Shown piece by piece: positions 11,930-24,289 of a stretch of DNA of 64,000 bases. The position numbers and the translations under genes were made by a program. Source of the DNA: Marasmius tenuissimus (Eukaryota; Basidiomycota; Agaricomycetes; Agaricales; Marasmiaceae); the NCBI GenBank assembly GCA_029532415.1, contig JAQOTA010000036.1, forward strand, positions 1-64,000, read 5' to 3'. The number at the start of each line of letters is the position of its first letter. Position 1 is the first letter of the stretch. Under the pieces are notes generated by a model. That model worked only from the letters and a program-made list of their open reading frames with translations, had not been told where the DNA came from and did not search any database.

Positions 11930-12960
11930 AGCGCGTGTTTACTCTTCCTCCTGCTGTTTCCTTCCATCCTCTTCGGCTTTGACTTTTACTTGTTTATGTG
12001 CTTCGCTTGCGGCGGGAGGGAGCCCAATAATGAGATGATTAGCGATCCTGGAGGCACGTTCGCCGACGATTTCTCGGTGAAATATTTCTACCTTTTCCGC
12101 CCAGCGTTGTAAAATGAGAAGGGGGTCAAGCGGTCGAACCTCCGAGGACTGAGGGCGGCGACGGGGGGTTTGTTTCGAACGCGGAAACGGGGATAAGCTG
12201 AGGGGGCTGACGTCCACAGAAGCCACGGTTTAGTTCCATGACAGAATATTCAGGAGGATTGCTTCTCGGCCAGCATCTCTTTACCGAACCATGACGTGGT
12301 CGTAGCGGTGGCTTGGGGAGCAATACGCTGAGGAGGACAGGAGTGGCGGAAGCGATATGCCTCGGACCGGTTGGAGGACGCATCCAGAAGAGGTGGGTGG
12401 ATACAGCTGTTGGCGGCATCCGCTGGGTTGCGGCCATCTTGAACATCCTGCATTCGGAAGTAAGGCTATAGAAGGTAACAAAGAGAAATAAAGAAACCTG
12501 CCACATCATTTCCTCTCCATCGTCCTGGCCTTGTCGTCTCGACCACCTTGATGCTGACCTTCTTCATCGTCTTCCGTGGCATCATATTTAACGAGACCTT
12601 CTTCTTCGCCTTTATCCTCCTCGCCTTCGTCATGCTATGCCTCAATGGCTTCCAGATTTTCTCCATCTTTTCGGGATCTTCCCCGTCATCCTCAGTTCCA
12701 AAAGTGTCCTCCCTTCCACTTTATTCTCCAGAGTACGTTTCTTTGTTCTCCCATCGTCTCCCGCATCGCTCTTTGTGTCCTCATCCTCATCGTAGTTCAT
12801 GTCTTTCATCTCCTGAGCGGTCTATCAGTGTACGTAGATAGGTGCTCGAGTCATGTCACTTACCGCTCCATACATCCGGAGCGCAGAGTTTCGGTACGAA
12901 TCTGGGGTTTCTTCACGCATCGTCTTCCTCGTCTTCACTACCGGATGAATAGGGCGTGAC
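11930..12960 (-). pseudogene. HUWE1/TOM1-like E3 ligase fragment
   Basis: On the minus strand, 12226-11939 encodes LQRWAEKVEIFHREIVGERASRIANHL in pieces, followed by a charged helix rich in Ala, Lys and Glu. This resembles the segment of fungal HUWE1/TOM1 HECT ubiquitin ligases that precedes their acidic, ubiquitin-binding part. Upstream on the same strand (12960-12510) the sequence is an acidic tract (for example DEGEEDKGEEEG and EDDEEGQHQG) that only appears if frames are changed, ending near GEEMMWQ. TOM1-type ligases have such acidic tracts. With several frame changes and no HECT domain it is a broken fragment. The assignment rests on my recollection of the family and could be wrong in detail. 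Confidence 0.4.
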
Positions 12961-13279
12961 GCTTTCCGCCTTGGACCCTTCGACGTTGTTGTTGCCCTTC
13001 CCCGGACTCCTGCTCACCTTGTGTGCAATCTTGGTGCGATACTGAACTATTAAAAGCACTGCAAGCTGTTGGGAAAGACGGGATATTGCAGATGCTCCAA
13101 AGGTCGTAGGACCGCTGCTATGAGACCGTTGCCGTTTCGTTAGGGGGGGTAAAGGCTCTCTGTGATCATGGGCTCGGCATTTCAGCGCGGATCACCGGAG
13201 TTAATATGATGCGTCATGAACGCACAATTCGGCATGCAAGTGATATTCCAACATATGTAGTAACAGCTGCTTGGACTTC

Positions 13280-13504
13280 GGAGACCCTCGATGATGTACG
13301 AAAGAATTGACTGGTGTAAGGGCTTGTCGCGCCCGTCGATGAGGAGTCGATTCATGATATCATAACCCGGATGGACTAAGTACGGCGCGACTGTGGTGTT
13401 CTTGAGCTCGTTTGCCTCTGCCGCCAAAAGGAAAGATTCGAGGTCATAGCTTGCCAGTGCTCATTCAATAAAGCACAGGCAAAGGTCGTTGATTTGCCAC
13501 CTCA
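13280..13504 (-). pseudogene. near-identical 225-bp copy of a NUP192 5' exon
   Basis: This stretch matches 20591-20815 with only about three base differences, and homology stops abruptly at both ends (at GGAGACCCTC and GCCACCTC). It encodes the same peptide, beginning after an in-frame TGA and containing MAAEANELKN and RLLIDGRDKPLHQS. The in-frame TGA of the parent (20772-20774) is also present here. The flanks are unrelated to NUP192, so this is a short transplanted piece, not the end of a longer duplicate. The near identity makes it much younger than the relic at 11310-11790. Confidence 0.85.
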
Positions 13505-13726
13505 ACTTCTCTGGCCTTTGCAGCGCCCTCGTTTGGAAAGAGTATGTGAGAGAATGTGGGAGGGCACGATTCTTTTCGAGCTGCGGACATTTTGTTCATG
13601 GATCAGTGACTATCAAGGCCACGGGGCAACATTGCTGACCTGGTCCCGCGAATCATTTTTACCTAGTACGAGGATGAATCAGCAAAGTCAAGTTGGAGTC
13701 AGGAGTGAGAGAACCCACAATCACGA

Positions 13727-15690
13727 GCAGAATTGACTGACTTGGTCTTTAGTCATATCTTTCGTCCTATCCAGAAATAAAAAAACCCCGAGAGAAATAC
13801 AGTTACCTGAAAACAAACTTACCTCCTCGAAAAATACCGTGGCAGGAGCTTGTTGTTCAATCGCCTCGCAGTTTCCTGAGGCCCGGATCAGCCAGTAGTC
13901 GAACCACAAGATACCGACACTCGCATAACAGAGCTTTCAGACGTTCCTCTTCAGTTGCTGATGTAGATCGGCCGACCAGCAACGGAATTGTGACATAGCC
14001 TCTCCACCATTTAAGTTTGCCCAAATAACCAGGGCTCGTCCAGTCCACACTTGTCCATAACTCATCATACGAATTGTGCATAGTAGTTCCGGTCAAACCT
14101 TATCTCCGAGTGCATAAGAAAGTGTGTCAATGAAATCGATATCTCCTCGTGCAATGTCGAATGTGGTGATGACTTGTATGCTGTGAGGAGCGGACCGGTG
14201 ACCAGAAATACGATGTTCACGTACCGACGTCCAGCCTTCCCATCTTGAAGTCTTTCAATACTGAGCTTCTGTCATGTCCGACATAGACACCCACTTCAAA
14301 GTAGCCCCACTATTGAATGATTAGTAGAGAATCGCCACTCCTATAGGATGATGATACCGTCTGTAATTCCCTCTCCCAATTTTGGACTACTGAGCTTGGA
14401 GCGATGATGAGGCAACTTGGCCACGTCGCATTGGTCGGAGGGAGCTCGCGTCTCCCACGCCACGCGTCACCGTCCTGAAGTTTGGAGACATGGTGTCGTC
14501 TCCGAGAATCATCAGAGACGATCCCTTGCTTCCTCACGATTGCGGAAAGGAAGGATATGACTTGGATTGTCTTGCCTGGAAACAAAAGGGGACACGGTCA
14601 ACTTCAATATTGATTTCACTGGAATATACATGCCCCAAGGAGTGCGGTAAGGTGTCGTTACTCAAGTAGGATGCTATGAAGATTCTCACTAAGCCCATGT
14701 CATCGCCCAGCAAACCTCCCAAGGCATTCCGATAGTGATTCAAAAAAAAACTTCACGCCATCTCGTTGGTATTCACGCAAATAGGTGTTGATCGGCCCCG
14801 GAATCTCAAGGCATTACGAGCCATCCAACATATGAGGACCAAGAACTTGTTGATCGGGAGATAAGGAGAAACCTGGACGGGGAGAACCTTGACCCTTCAA
14901 GGAGGATGACATCCTCACGATTCGCGATGGTTGTCCTCCTAGCTCATCCTCAGTCTCAGGCTCTGTGACAAAGTCTTCTTGATCAGCCAACTGCCCTGAG
15001 GGCTTCTTGTTTGCCACGACGAGTTCATCTTCTGACTCCGTAACCGAGTCTTCATCCGCCTTCTTTGCTTGGAGCAGGCCTTCCGGTTCTGTTTCTGGTT
15101 CCGTCTCTGACTCCGTAACAGAGTCACTATTCGCCTCTGGTGCCACCGATAGCTTGTTCTGTGGACATGGCCCATATCCGACGGTAGCCTTTGTGATGAG
15201 AGGTTCGCCTTCGTCGAATGGGTGGGAGTCGCCTTCGTCTTCATCATCTCGTTTATCATCCGCTCCCATGGGAGCATCCTCTTCCTCTGACACTGAGAGC
15301 AAGTCAAGGTCCCGGCCTGAGAGCGTGTGTAAGCAACGACGGGAGGTGAGAACAAGAGTGGTGTCTACCGAAGAATTCCAGCAGAGGATTAGCGACAAGA
15401 TACCCAGATTGGACTCCTAAAAGCTCGTTAGTTGTTACGCTGGCAGTGGATTTGATGGAGTACCCACTTCTAGCGTTTTTCCTCTCCTTAAACATTACCT
15501 CTGAGTCACTTTCACTCTTCCGTACTCGCTTAGGACGCGTTTGTCCCTCCTTCCCACCCTTCCGTGTAGTTTTATTTGGTTTCTTGGACTCATATGCGAA
15601 CGTTCCAGTGTTGGAATCGCTATCCGAGTCAGTTTCTAAGCGATATTCAGCTGTCTCTCCATATTTTGAATCAAGATTCATACCTAACGG
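13727..15690 (-). pseudogene. broken ERCC6L2-like SNF2 helicase
   Basis: Reading right to left, the minus strand shows an acidic, Ser-rich N-terminal part (15681-14814; repeated SVTESE), then INTYLREYQRDGVKFF, NHYRNALGGLLGDDMGL, an intron, GKTIQVISFLSAIV (Walker A/motif I) and CLIIAPSSVVQNWERELQ (motif Ia). Further on is GTTMHNSYDELWTSVDWTSP (motif III region) with ATEEERLKAL and a weak FLDRTKDMTKDQ. These are the order and spacing of an ERCC6L2/Rad26-like SNF2 ATPase involved in transcription-linked DNA repair. The DEAH box region and the whole C-terminal helicase lobe are absent. A run of nine T (minus strand, 14742-14750) shifts the frame between GVKFF and NHYRN. I call it a truncated pseudogene; the frameshift alone could be an assembly error, but the missing lobe could not. 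Confidence 0.7.
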
Positions 15691-15959
15691 GGCTGGTATC
15701 GAGGCTGCCCTCCCTGTGCGGCGGGGTGGTCATTTCATTGCAATTCACTTGTCTGGCATGATACGTACTCTTGTCATAAGCAGACAGCTTGGCTGTGCCT
15801 GCCATATCTGGGTGATTCATGTTCAAATTAGAGGATGCCAGTCCTTCCCTCAGAAAGTTGAGGGTTGCGAGGCTGAGAGGAGGAGAGAGCAATGTGAGCA
15901 AAGCAAGAGCAAAGTCCGTGACATGTGACGTTACATGATGCAAAACGACGCGTTTGATC

Positions 15960-16390
15960 ACATGATGGGAAGCAGTAGCCTTTTAGTTGTGGCTTCGGCT
16001 CCCGTTGTGCAGGTTCAAGATTCTGCCAACCATAAAACCGCCAGGACTAGTAGGTCCACTTCGTTTCCTGTTTGAATGGTGGATAAGCATTGAGTCACTC
16101 TGAAACCACTTTCAACCTCGACCAAAACCCTCCAACGCGATCCCTGATCTACATGGCTCCAAATCGCGAACCTTCACCGGCGTAGCATTCTCGAACGTTG
16201 AGAGGGTTGATGCTTAAGTGCTATGACAAAGTCTCGGCGCCGTCCTGATTCCCGTAGACTCAGAGCAAGACCTGTATTGAAGACCTATATATTATAATAT
16301 CCTAATATCCCGTTGATGGGACTTTTGATGTACACACAATAAGCGTTTGACATGAAGCCGCGTCCAGCACCCTCACAAGCAAGAGGAATA
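15960..16390. other. intergenic, nothing recognised
   Basis: No conserved frame on either strand. It lies between the start side of the helicase relic and the 3' end of the NUP192 copy. It includes an AT-rich patch at about 16286-16306 (TATATATTATAATATCCTAA) that could serve in 3' end formation of the minus-strand NUP192 copy. Confidence 0.5.
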
Positions 16391-19300
16391 TCACTGGTTA
16401 TCGTCCGACATAAGGTCGCCATCATGTAGCCCAGCACTATCCCGTATCCGTCGGCACATAATCTCGATGTAAGCCTGGGTGGCCTGCCATTCTTCCCCGA
16501 TCGATTCGTCGTCCTGTGAATCAGACAGTCAGGATCAGCCGCCATGAAAAGTCGTAAAGTTAAACTCACTACAACAAGAGCCTGCAAACGCTGCAATGAT
16601 GGCTGTAGCTTTTTCCCGACCTCCAAACGAAGAGTCTCCGGCTCCGGGGCCGCAAGGAACCGCATTGCTTAGCCACCGAGGGAGGATACTCCCAGAGTAG
16701 GCGCTTTCGGGTTTTGGTTTTCGCTTTCGTTGTAGTGCCCTATATGTCGCCACAGAAGAAGAAGAAGCATTTCAATGGTATCTATTGCAATCTCATGAGT
16801 ACGTGTCGTAAAGGAGTCGAAGCATGAGCGAGCCATAACTTACTCATCGTCAACCTGGCATCCCTCGAAGCAATCTGTCTGAGGCGTTGTAACTCCCGGC
16901 ATACGAGAGACCTTTTCTGTTCAATCTCCAGGTCTTGGATGAACTCGACGTCCACGTCATTGACTATCTGTTCGCGATTCGTAAGACATTATCACGTTCG
17001 AGGAAAGAGTAATCGATCTTCGCTCACCTCATGGATATTATCGACTGCTATGAGGGCCCTAGCTCCGAGTTCCGCCGAAATATTGGATATTTGTCTTAAC
17101 GTGCCCGCGAGGTCATTGCAAAGCGTGCTGAGAGCCTCCAAGGCGTCTCCCAAAGTAGGTATAGTGGCTTAGTGGTGATGGTCCGGTCAGTAAATATACC
17201 ATCCAGCCGATGTATCGTAGTCAATTCTTACCCAAGAAGTGACCCCGTTCCTCATGTCGTGACAGTGTGGTAATCGGGGATAGGACTGGGCTGATTTCAG
17301 GCTCTGTGGGGGACCGTACTGTCAGTGCGATTGGTTTAATGACACACGGGGAAAGGAGAGGAGAACACACCAGTCAAGTCGCTGACAGCTCCTGCATAGG
17401 TGACAAGCGCCTTTCGTAGTATCTTTCCCGTCTTCCGAACCTTAACTTCAAATTTGGTTTCAGGGCCGAAACCTTGCAGGAGGGTGAGCTTCATTGTATA
17501 GTAGTAGAGAAGGAAAGGTGTACCTGAGGCCGGGGTGCTTGCATATGCGACTTCGGCATCTGTCTGAGGTCGTATTTGGTCTATCCAAGGGCCATTCGCT
17601 AGACATTTCGTAGAGAGCGAGAGGATTGCGCTGTTGATCGACCCGAACCCAGAGCGAGTTGAAAGCTGGCGAAACAGTGTCACTTGAGCCACAGGAGTAA
17701 CATTGGAAGGGCGGTAGATCACGCACCAAATCAGTCCGAGGCACCAAGGGGAGGACCTGCCTGCACAGGGAGACTAGCAAATGTACTTCCTCAAGCAGCG
17801 CGAGCGACACATCCTCAGTCTCGTTCTTAAGTAGAATCACCACATTCGAACTATGCCGAGAAAGAAAGTCGAGGACCTGGAAGAGGGAAGTGAATCAATA
17901 CGATCCAATGCTTGGAAGAGAATCTGACACAGACCTGACTGGAAGCTGTGGCATGCTTTGCGCTGAGGGTAGCAAGTATAGCGTTCACGAGTTGAAGACT
18001 GGGCATGAACAGTTGATAGTAACGTTGGATGGCGGAGGGGAGGAAGGTATCGTGATCTAGGCGGTCGTTAGCTAGAGGAATCCCGGCGGCAGGCGAATGG
18101 GACGTACCAACAAAAGAAGAATCAGCCTCGGGTCGGGCATCCAAGTAATCGCATTGGGCAAGCACCGGGATCAAACGAGACTGCAGCAAACGCTCTGCTC
18201 CAGCTCTAGTTTGGGCCAGCCGGATAAAGAAGGACATTTTCGCCTCATACACATATAGAGGGTTAAGGTCATCTGGGGCACCGAAAAGGTCAGCAGAAGG
18301 TCACCTTTTATACTAGAAAACTCCATACCAGGATCTGGCTTCAGCACGGATTGAAGCAACAGATCTGTCTCGCCCAGCCCTTGGACGAAGTTGGACAGAA
18401 TTCCTTGGCGAACAACAGAGTCCGGGATGGGGTGGTGCTTATCCGAGGAGGAAAGCTGCACGAGAGAGTCCAGAAGCATGAAGGCGACCTTCCTCCACAC
18501 CTCGGTGCCATCGATGGCGTCCCGGGATATGATTTGTACCAGCCGTTCGAGAGAAGCCTTCATCAGCGACAAAATATTAGCCTGTATCGTGGAGTTCGCC
18601 TGATTCGATGATTTGCTGAGGCTGGCAGGTACCAGGGACATCGAGTCTCCAAAGTCTTCGATCCTGTTGTTGGACTTCAAGAGCGACAGATGCAATGCGT
18701 CAGATTTTAGAGGGGGCGAAAGGCCATCCGAGGATGAAATGAGGTGGATGTAGTTTATCAAGGACGCATATAAATTCCCTCGAACAAGTTCTGCACCTCC
18801 ACTCCCAATGACGCATTCCAAAACGTTACGAAGGATGGCGTAAAGTCGCTCAGCGGGAAGGCTACCCGAATCGGGATCACCGCCAGTTGACTGGAGGATA
18901 ATCTGATGCCTTCTGTCCTCCCGCAACTTCGTTATCGAGGACAGTATGACTTCCGAGAGTAAGACTGCTGTTGACTCATTGATGTTTCCTGAATTGATTA
19001 TGGGAGGGAGAACGTGAAGTACGTCAAACAACATGTTCTCGCGGTGATCATGGGGGAGACGGTGGAAACATTTCGTCAGGGTAGTGTCGAGCAACCTACG
19101 CCATGCCTCGAAGCCCGTTCCGGTGGCATACACAATCTGTCGGTGATGGTTTTCAACCGCACAACTCTCCAGGATGTGGTTGGTCTCGAGATTGAGTTGC
19201 TCCGCTTGTGTCGTAGTGACAATGGTGTTTTGCGAGAGTAACGTACGCCGAGCACCTGACAGGAGGGAGAGTAACTCTAACCTATCTATGATATCGCAAC

Positions 19301-22290
19301 CAGACGTATCCTTCCGAATGCAGGACTGGAGGTTCAGCTTGTCTAGGAATTGTACCTGAACAGGCCGCACCTCCAAGGTGTCCGACCAGTCGAATGTTCG
19401 AGACTGCACGAACTCAATGATCCTCAGATGCGACTGGCCGACATCACGGAAAGGGCGGGACATCTCATCTTCCCAGATATCGCCATCCTCCACGGGATAG
19501 TCATTGCCGAAAAGAATGTCGAGGAGCTCAGAGACGGCGCCATGCTGGCCCTTATTCGTAAGGACGTGCGAATCCAATGCGACGAGATTGAAGATCCAAG
19601 ACCTCAGCCGAAGGAACGAGCTGAGTGTCGCAGTGGTCGTCGTCACCCGGGAGCCATCTTGATACCGAACCTGGATGAAAGGTTCGCTGTAGTTCTCAGG
19701 GACTTGAGATAGGATTGCAGCTAGATGGCGAGCGAAGAAGTCCTCCCGCGTACGCAAGTAACGCATTGTGAAGCCTGAGGTGCGTGGGTGGACGCATAGT
19801 TGGTAGATGGCGTGATAGCATCGCTCTGCTAGTGCTGGGAGACTGGCGAATAAGGGCACGGCCTGGAGGGCATGGTTACGAGCCTTGGCCTTCCCTTTCA
19901 ACTTCGGAACGGCGACGTTGAGCAGGTCCAATATCACATGAATACAGGCCCTCCTCGACCCAAGGGCATGTGGGTCCTGTATCCCCTGGCTGCTCTGGGT
20001 CGAACCGAATAGTAAGAAGTGAGCGAAATTGGGATAGGGTCGGTTGGTATCGGTATTCTCAACCAATAGTTCGAGAGCGGCTACTCTCGTTGCCTGCTCC
20101 AAGGGGACTGGTGGATTGCTGATATCAGACGCACCCGCACCTGTGACCTGTTCGGCAATTGTTTCTGCCTCAGCAACATCTTCGGATGTCTCTGCTTGTA
20201 GGAGGTTAACATACCCCGTCAAGATGCGATCCGACTCGTCGCTTCGCTCAATCAAGGCCGCAAGGTTCGTGAAAGCTGTTGAGCGGGACAAGATGGAGAG
20301 GATCTTCACAGAGAGGAACACCACTTCAAAGTGCGAAGGGTACGAAACGTACGCGCCGAGAGCAGGAACTGCCTGCGGAACAAACGATAGCGTCTGGTCG
20401 AACTTGGTGTAGTGCGATCGGTGATGCACAGACTTCACAAGGGATGTTCCGTCAAGGTCGCCCAGGACCGGAACAAGTATATCCAAAAAGATGTCCTGAA
20501 TCTCGAGAACTCGAAGGACAATTCTGAGTACCCTCACGATGGTACTCTCGAAATACGGCTCTTCTTTGGCGAAACCCTTCTCGAAGCCTTGGAGACCCTC
20601 GATGATGTACGAAAGAATTGACTGGTGTAAGGGCTTGTCGCGCCCGTCGATGAGGAGTCGATTCATGATATCATAACCCGGATGGACTAAGTACGGCGCG
20701 ACTGTGGTATTCTTGAGCTCGTTTGCCTCTGCCGCCAAAAGGAAAGATTCGAGGTCATAGCTTGCCAGTGCTCATTCAATAAAGCACAAGCAAAGGTCGT
20801 TGATCTGCCACCTCTCGGAAGGTCGTAGATACTCTCGAGAGGGAATCTTCGAGAAGACGTTATCGATGACGAAGTCGACAAATGGCCCTATGCCTGGGAG
20901 CCGGTAGGGTTGTCCTAATGCATCGGGAATAGTGGTGACGGGAGCGACCTCGGCGACACGATCCTTGAGAGGAACACGCTTCTGGGTAGGGATAAGGGTG
21001 CTGAGCAATTTCAAGAAGGGTATGGTGGCGGGGTAAAGACCATGAGTGGCTTCTACCTCCTCGAGCTCCACCTCAACGCCTTTCACAGAACGGAATCCTA
21101 CCGAGAACCCGGTCGTGGGTGTAGCACGAACATTGATGACCTCCAGCTTCTCCATGAGAGTCCACACTGCCTTGCATATCTCCACACCAGGAACACCAGC
21201 ACCTGGTTGGCAGAAGGCTGAGAGGGTCTCGAACAGCATCCCCTTCAACTCCAGAGAAACGCTCAGTGGGATGAGGGAAACCAATGTGGGAACTGAGCAT
21301 GGCCGGATATGGCGATCCGTACTGCAACAGAGTTCGTCACGACTGCAGGCAGTAAAAGGAGGAAAAACTGTGCAAGTAACACATCCTTCGGCGTGATTGC
21401 CAGCCCGGTTTGCGATTGTTGAACGTGCTGTTGCTGCTGCGATTGGGATTGAGCTCCAAAGCCATTCTGAGAAAGAGACTGATTCGGTACCGGACTTCGC
21501 GCCGTAACACCTGATGCCCAAGCATCCAGCAGACCGAAGATGACTTCCCAGGAGACGGAAGACCCATTGCCACCTGTAGGCAGCGAGCTTCCGGGAACGA
21601 CCCCTCCTCCGCCTCGAGCCATGATCTTGTAGGCCAACTCGCTACAATGCCGACCCCTTGCCAATCCTGCCAGCATGTCGTAAAGTGCCATTGACATCGT
21701 CGAGTCGTCAGCTTGTGTGGACCATGCAGCTCCCTGTAAAAACGTAGGGAGTCGACCTGTCGTCGTCCCAAGAGCCTGTAGATACGACAAGCGACCGGAT
21801 TCCTGATGAGGCGGAGATCCCCTGAAACGCAAACTGCACTCTTTGGAAGAGCCGTGTATAAGAGTGCGCTGAATGAGTACCGTCTGCCAATATTATCGGT
21901 AAGCTACGCTGGTGCCCCACTACATCGGCTGGTCGCTCGGTTACGGTCACGAGTACTCACAGGAATACGATCCTCCTGGCATTGTTTAACTTTCGTCGGC
22001 TCTGAACAGGCTTGTGTAATCGACGGTCTGAAGGTACCTGTAGCTGTGCCTGCGTGAGTGAAAGATTGACCAGTGAGGACGGTATAGGAGGTACCATGGT
22101 ATTCTCTCTCGAGCTGAAGAGCAACCATGCTGAGATACGCGAAGAGGTCACCCTATGCCTCGTTTTAGATCTGGATCTCCAACCCCTCCGTGCGGAAACC
22201 TTGCCTTTCCTCGAGCTGAGGGTTGTTGTGACGATGGGGAGCCAAGAAAAGGATCCATCTGAGAAGCACGACGGCCTTCAGTCTGGGTTC
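16391..22290 (-). pseudogene. NUP192: NUP192/NUP205 nucleoporin, almost complete but disabled
   Basis: The minus strand encodes most of the inner-ring nuclear pore scaffold Nup192 (Nup205 in animals). Recognisable parts in order are RLKAVVLLRWILFL and DLFAYLSMVALQLE (22290-22080), AISGHAQF (21290), LVSLIPLSVSLELKG, GPFVDFVIDNVFSKIPSREY, then an open 855-codon stretch (20738-18171), DLNPLYVYEAKMSFFIRLAQ after an intron, and the C-terminal helices ending MRFLAAPEPETLRLEVGKKL and YIEIMCRRIRDSAGLHDGD, stop at 16391. Lesions: TAA and TAG in frame at about 22165-22177; a small deletion shifting frame at about 21285; TGA at 20772-20774; and a TAA just before MRFLAAP at about 16674. Around 200-300 N-terminal residues are not found. 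Since Nup192 is essential, a working copy should exist elsewhere. Most of the frame is open, so inactivation is recent. Confidence 0.75.
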
Positions 22291-22302
22291 TTTCCACAAT
22301 GA

Positions 22303-24289
22303 CGCGTGACTAGATCGTAAATGAGTTGTTGGCGAGCACAGTACCGGCTGTCGATACTGACTGGAACAAGAGCGGCGGGGTGTGACGCCAGGACCTAGTA
22401 GTCTTGCGGACTCAATATCAATAATGCAGGGATGGGGGTTTGCCTGTTTGTTGACCGAGTACGGATGTCAGCAATGTCAGTGCTATACGATTCAGCGAAG
22501 ACGTGCCAGAGGTTTTGTTCGTTTGATACTTGAGAGTCGGAACTCTCAAGGCCAACATCGAATACTTTGACCAAACATTGTTTGTAGGTTGCCAGTCCGT
22601 TGAACACGTTTTGCTCTTTACTTGGAGTATTCCAACCATTCACTGGTCGAGTCATTGATGAGAGCAGATTCAAGCAGGCATAGAGAAGTTTCGACGGATT
22701 TTTGACGGCGGTCCTTCCCACAGAGATCCGGAATGTGGACCGGTTTTGGCGTCCAATTTGAACACCATTGAGATTGACTTTCCCACAGTGCGGTGCAATC
22801 CCTATCATGTGACAAGTAAGGCGACATCTTTCTTTCCTCTCTACACCCATGTCTCATCACACCCTCACTCCACTCTGCAACACTGGAGAACGCGGATATG
22901 GTTCTACTGGGTGAGTGAAATCCGAAAACGACTTATTTTATAAATTGACCGAAAAATGCAAACAGCAAGGAACACCCCCAGGTAACAGACGACAACGACA
23001 AAACGTCAGGTATGTAAATCGTCGTACGCACGCGAATACTATACTGAAAATCCTTTTACATCACACATCTCCGTATCTCGTTGTTTCACTAAGGCAGAAA
23101 TTCGATGCAAGTTCAGTGTCCCTAAGGACACATTCACACCGAGTGGGGGAACTCCTCCTCAGCTCGAACGGAGAACGTTTGTTCATGGGTTGAGGAACGG
23201 ACAACCTTTACATATGTCACTGGTCCTTGCTGCACTAAAAACAAAGATGAGTATTCAACGATCTACACGCACCCTTTCCCCTCGCTCGTTGACCGCCTTT
23301 GGCTTTCAAAGATTGTACCTGGGACTGAAGAACACCGCATCCTTATTTTGGCTTGTTACAACTTTCAAGGCATCAAGAGAGAAACTCCAAACTGTCAATG
23401 ACCACCGACGCGACCCTTTTTCCCCCTTGAACCGTATATCGCTTGATCTCGCTTCAGTAGTACTGGATTTTCGTGCTGGTGATACTAAATACTGTGCCGA
23501 CGTACCCATAGCCCGATAGTGGACGTGTAGTTTCGTTATCTAATACCGTTCAACTGGACTTCATTGTCGTAGCGAACTCTGCATGTACCTATGCTATGCG
23601 TTAAATCCTCCACTTATGATGTTTTATATTACTTGATTCGCCTCGATTCGCAATCCTCAACAACAAAAACAGACAAAATTATGCGTGTCGGGAGGACACG
23701 AACATAGGCCAAGCGGTAAGCGGTCTCTTCCTGTCACAGACCAAAACGTCGTTCCCACACGGCATCACGTCGATTCAAATGAAGAGCTGGCCCAATTCTA
23801 CTACCCGTGTCCAGACCGGGACCGCAATTGGTCCCGAATGTTAAAACTCAGCCTTTTGATGTGACGCCATGATTAACGCATTGCGCGGCCTAGGTGCCGG
23901 TTCCTGTCACGGTACGTGATCGTGACGGGAAACGTTCAACTTCAACGACGCCGCGACGATTTCCTCTCCAGAAAACTGTGTACTAATGCATGAACAGGAC
24001 CCAAGAATAACCAAACACTCACCACTGCATACTGAGAACGTGTTCTAAACCAAGGATCTGCTCAAATCGCGGTATTACTGTGCCATTTCTGACTTTCTAG
24101 CCGGAACTACAAAGGTGGTGGGCCAAATACGAAGTTTCCGTTTACATCTACCTTCTTTTCATTTCGCTAACGGCCTGAATAGTTTACAGATTCTCACATT
24201 CGGTCATGCCGATGCGGTGACCGTATTGGGCACTCTCCGAACTCACAGGCGCCCGCCCTTTCGATCCTCTACAACCAGCTTCATCGTTC
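22303..24289. other. no supported gene
   Basis: Between the NUP192 copy and the GIY-YIG gene. A minus-strand frame at 22850-22395 and overlapping frames contain fragments such as LCGKDRRQKSVETSL and NLWHVFAES that might be a decayed NUP192 N-terminus, but I cannot align them. Plus-strand 23190-23519 (109 codons) has no recognised domain. At 23.70-23.83 kb there is a short GC-rich patch with self-complementary GGGACC/GGTCCC. Confidence 0.45.

Noticed and set aside
12548..12959. Two hydrophobic plus-strand frames that look like membrane proteins
   Set aside because: They are the antisense of an acidic, GAA/GAC-rich tract on the minus strand; reverse complements of acidic runs always look Phe/Leu/Ser-rich.
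16560..16680. Plus-strand peptide ACKRCNDGCSFFP resembling a CxxC or Zn2Cys6 motif
   Set aside because: It is exactly antisense to the NUP192 C-terminal exon (MRFLAAPEP...), which is strongly supported; no continuing domain on the plus strand.
20715..20780. An intron that would remove the TGA at 20772 in NUP192
   Set aside because: A weak GTGCTT donor and GGCAG acceptor exist, but removing this piece would delete the conserved sequence on both sides of the stop (CFIE and ALASYDLES).
23690..23830. tRNA-like stretch (GGCCAAGCGGTAAG ... CGATTCAAAT)
   Set aside because: The A- and B-box-like words are present, but I could not form an acceptor stem, anticodon arm and T arm together.
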